DNA from: Phytophthora sp. 'mugwort'
Lineage: Eukaryota > Oomycota > Peronosporomycetes > Peronosporales > Peronosporaceae
Reading direction: 5' to 3'
Length of the DNA: 64,000 bases
NCBI GenBank assembly: GCA_033558025.1
Contig: JAUCEF010000014.1
Location: forward strand, 3,720,001 to 3,784,000
In this document: piece after piece, positions 63,693-64,000 of the stretch
How positions within the stretch are numbered: position 1 is the stretch's first letter
How the letters are laid out: the number at the start of each line of letters is the position of its first letter
The notes under the pieces: model-generated
What the model saw: only the letters and a program-made list of their open reading frames with translations
Told to the model about the DNA's origin: nothing
Databases searched by the model: none
Translations under genes and position numbers: made by a program

Positions 63693-64000
63693 CGTTAAGA
63701 ACATTCGAGCCTGAGTTTTTTCCCTCGTGGAGCTGTCTATTCACAAGAACACAAGCGGATCGAAATGGAGCACGCGAGGACGCAGCCTCGGACGTCGAAG
63801 AAGAGCACTTCGGGTCGACTGCGAGCTCAGAGGATCCTGTCGCGCATGTCGAGATCGACGAAGCGGTGGCTGAGCACATTGATACGGTGCTGGGTGTACT
63901 GTGCTATGAGAAGCGCTGCATCGAAAACCGAGCAGAGGCGACGACGACGTTCCTCACCGGTTACATGAAGATGAACAAGTACTACTGCCAGCGAACCAGC
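63693..64000 (+). CDS. Unrecognised coding region running off the right edge
   Basis: One + frame is open from about 63693 to the end and reads like protein: GAREDAASDVEEEHFGSTAS, VEIDEAVAEHIDTVLGVLCY, EKRCIENRAEATTTFLTGYM, then KMNKYYCQRTS. No ATG precedes the acidic part, so this would be an exon after a splice acceptor, or the start lies in another frame. The alternating acidic helices are unlike the overlapping frames. No family is recognised. Confidence 0.45.

Overview
The window looks like oomycete nuclear DNA, most likely from a Phytophthora-type plant pathogen. Four things support this. There is a short secreted protein with a degenerate RxLR and an intact EER motif, preceded by an oomycete-type initiator. 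There is a WRKY19-like zinc-finger repeat protein and a bZIP/M96-like regulator with short phase-0 introns. There is a pair of oomycete-type single-pass membrane proteins. The transposons (piggyBac-like, Gypsy with chromodomain, Copia, MULE, PIF/Harbinger, mariner) are typical of Phytophthora genomes. No prokaryotic features, tRNA, rRNA or CRISPR array was found. Species assignment is inference.

Layout. 1-8761 is a gene-rich island on the + strand: the 3' end of an unknown gene, a coding region with repeated LDxLLRRA motifs and broken frames, a PHAX-type RNA-binding protein, a three-exon bZIP-like/M96-like regulator and two tandem type II membrane proteins. From 8956 to about 45400 the window is mostly transposon. 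It holds piggyBac-like element 1 (8960-11667), a Harbinger relic, a 166-bp MITE, an antisense Copia relic, the 3' end of a Gypsy element, a pogo/Tigger relic and a 26-bp satellite. The RxLR-like effector (25084-25488) follows, then piggyBac-like element 2 (26900-31069), a mariner-derived non-autonomous element, a Copia gag scrap interrupted by a full-length decayed Gypsy element (33350-about 41010), and piggyBac-like element 3 (41732-45384).

46104-47995 is a second small gene island. It has a seven-repeat zinc-finger gene and a macro-domain gene transcribed divergently from a 125-bp spacer, with a broken paralogue of the zinc-finger gene beside them. 48800-59700 is again transposon-derived (Copia 2, a DDE_Tnp4-type relic, a MULE, a Copia gag fragment, strong hairpins) plus one unidentified frameshifted gene. 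The window ends with an intact F-box/LamG gene (60481-61545, minus), a mariner element with clear terminal repeats (61974-63638) and an open coding frame running off the right edge.

Interpretation. Intact genes sit in small islands, while the effector candidate is isolated in decayed, nested transposons, as in the 'two-speed' genome pattern. Nearly all transposases and polyproteins are interrupted, and several expected catalytic or metal-binding residues are changed. All family calls come from reading motifs by eye; no database search was possible.
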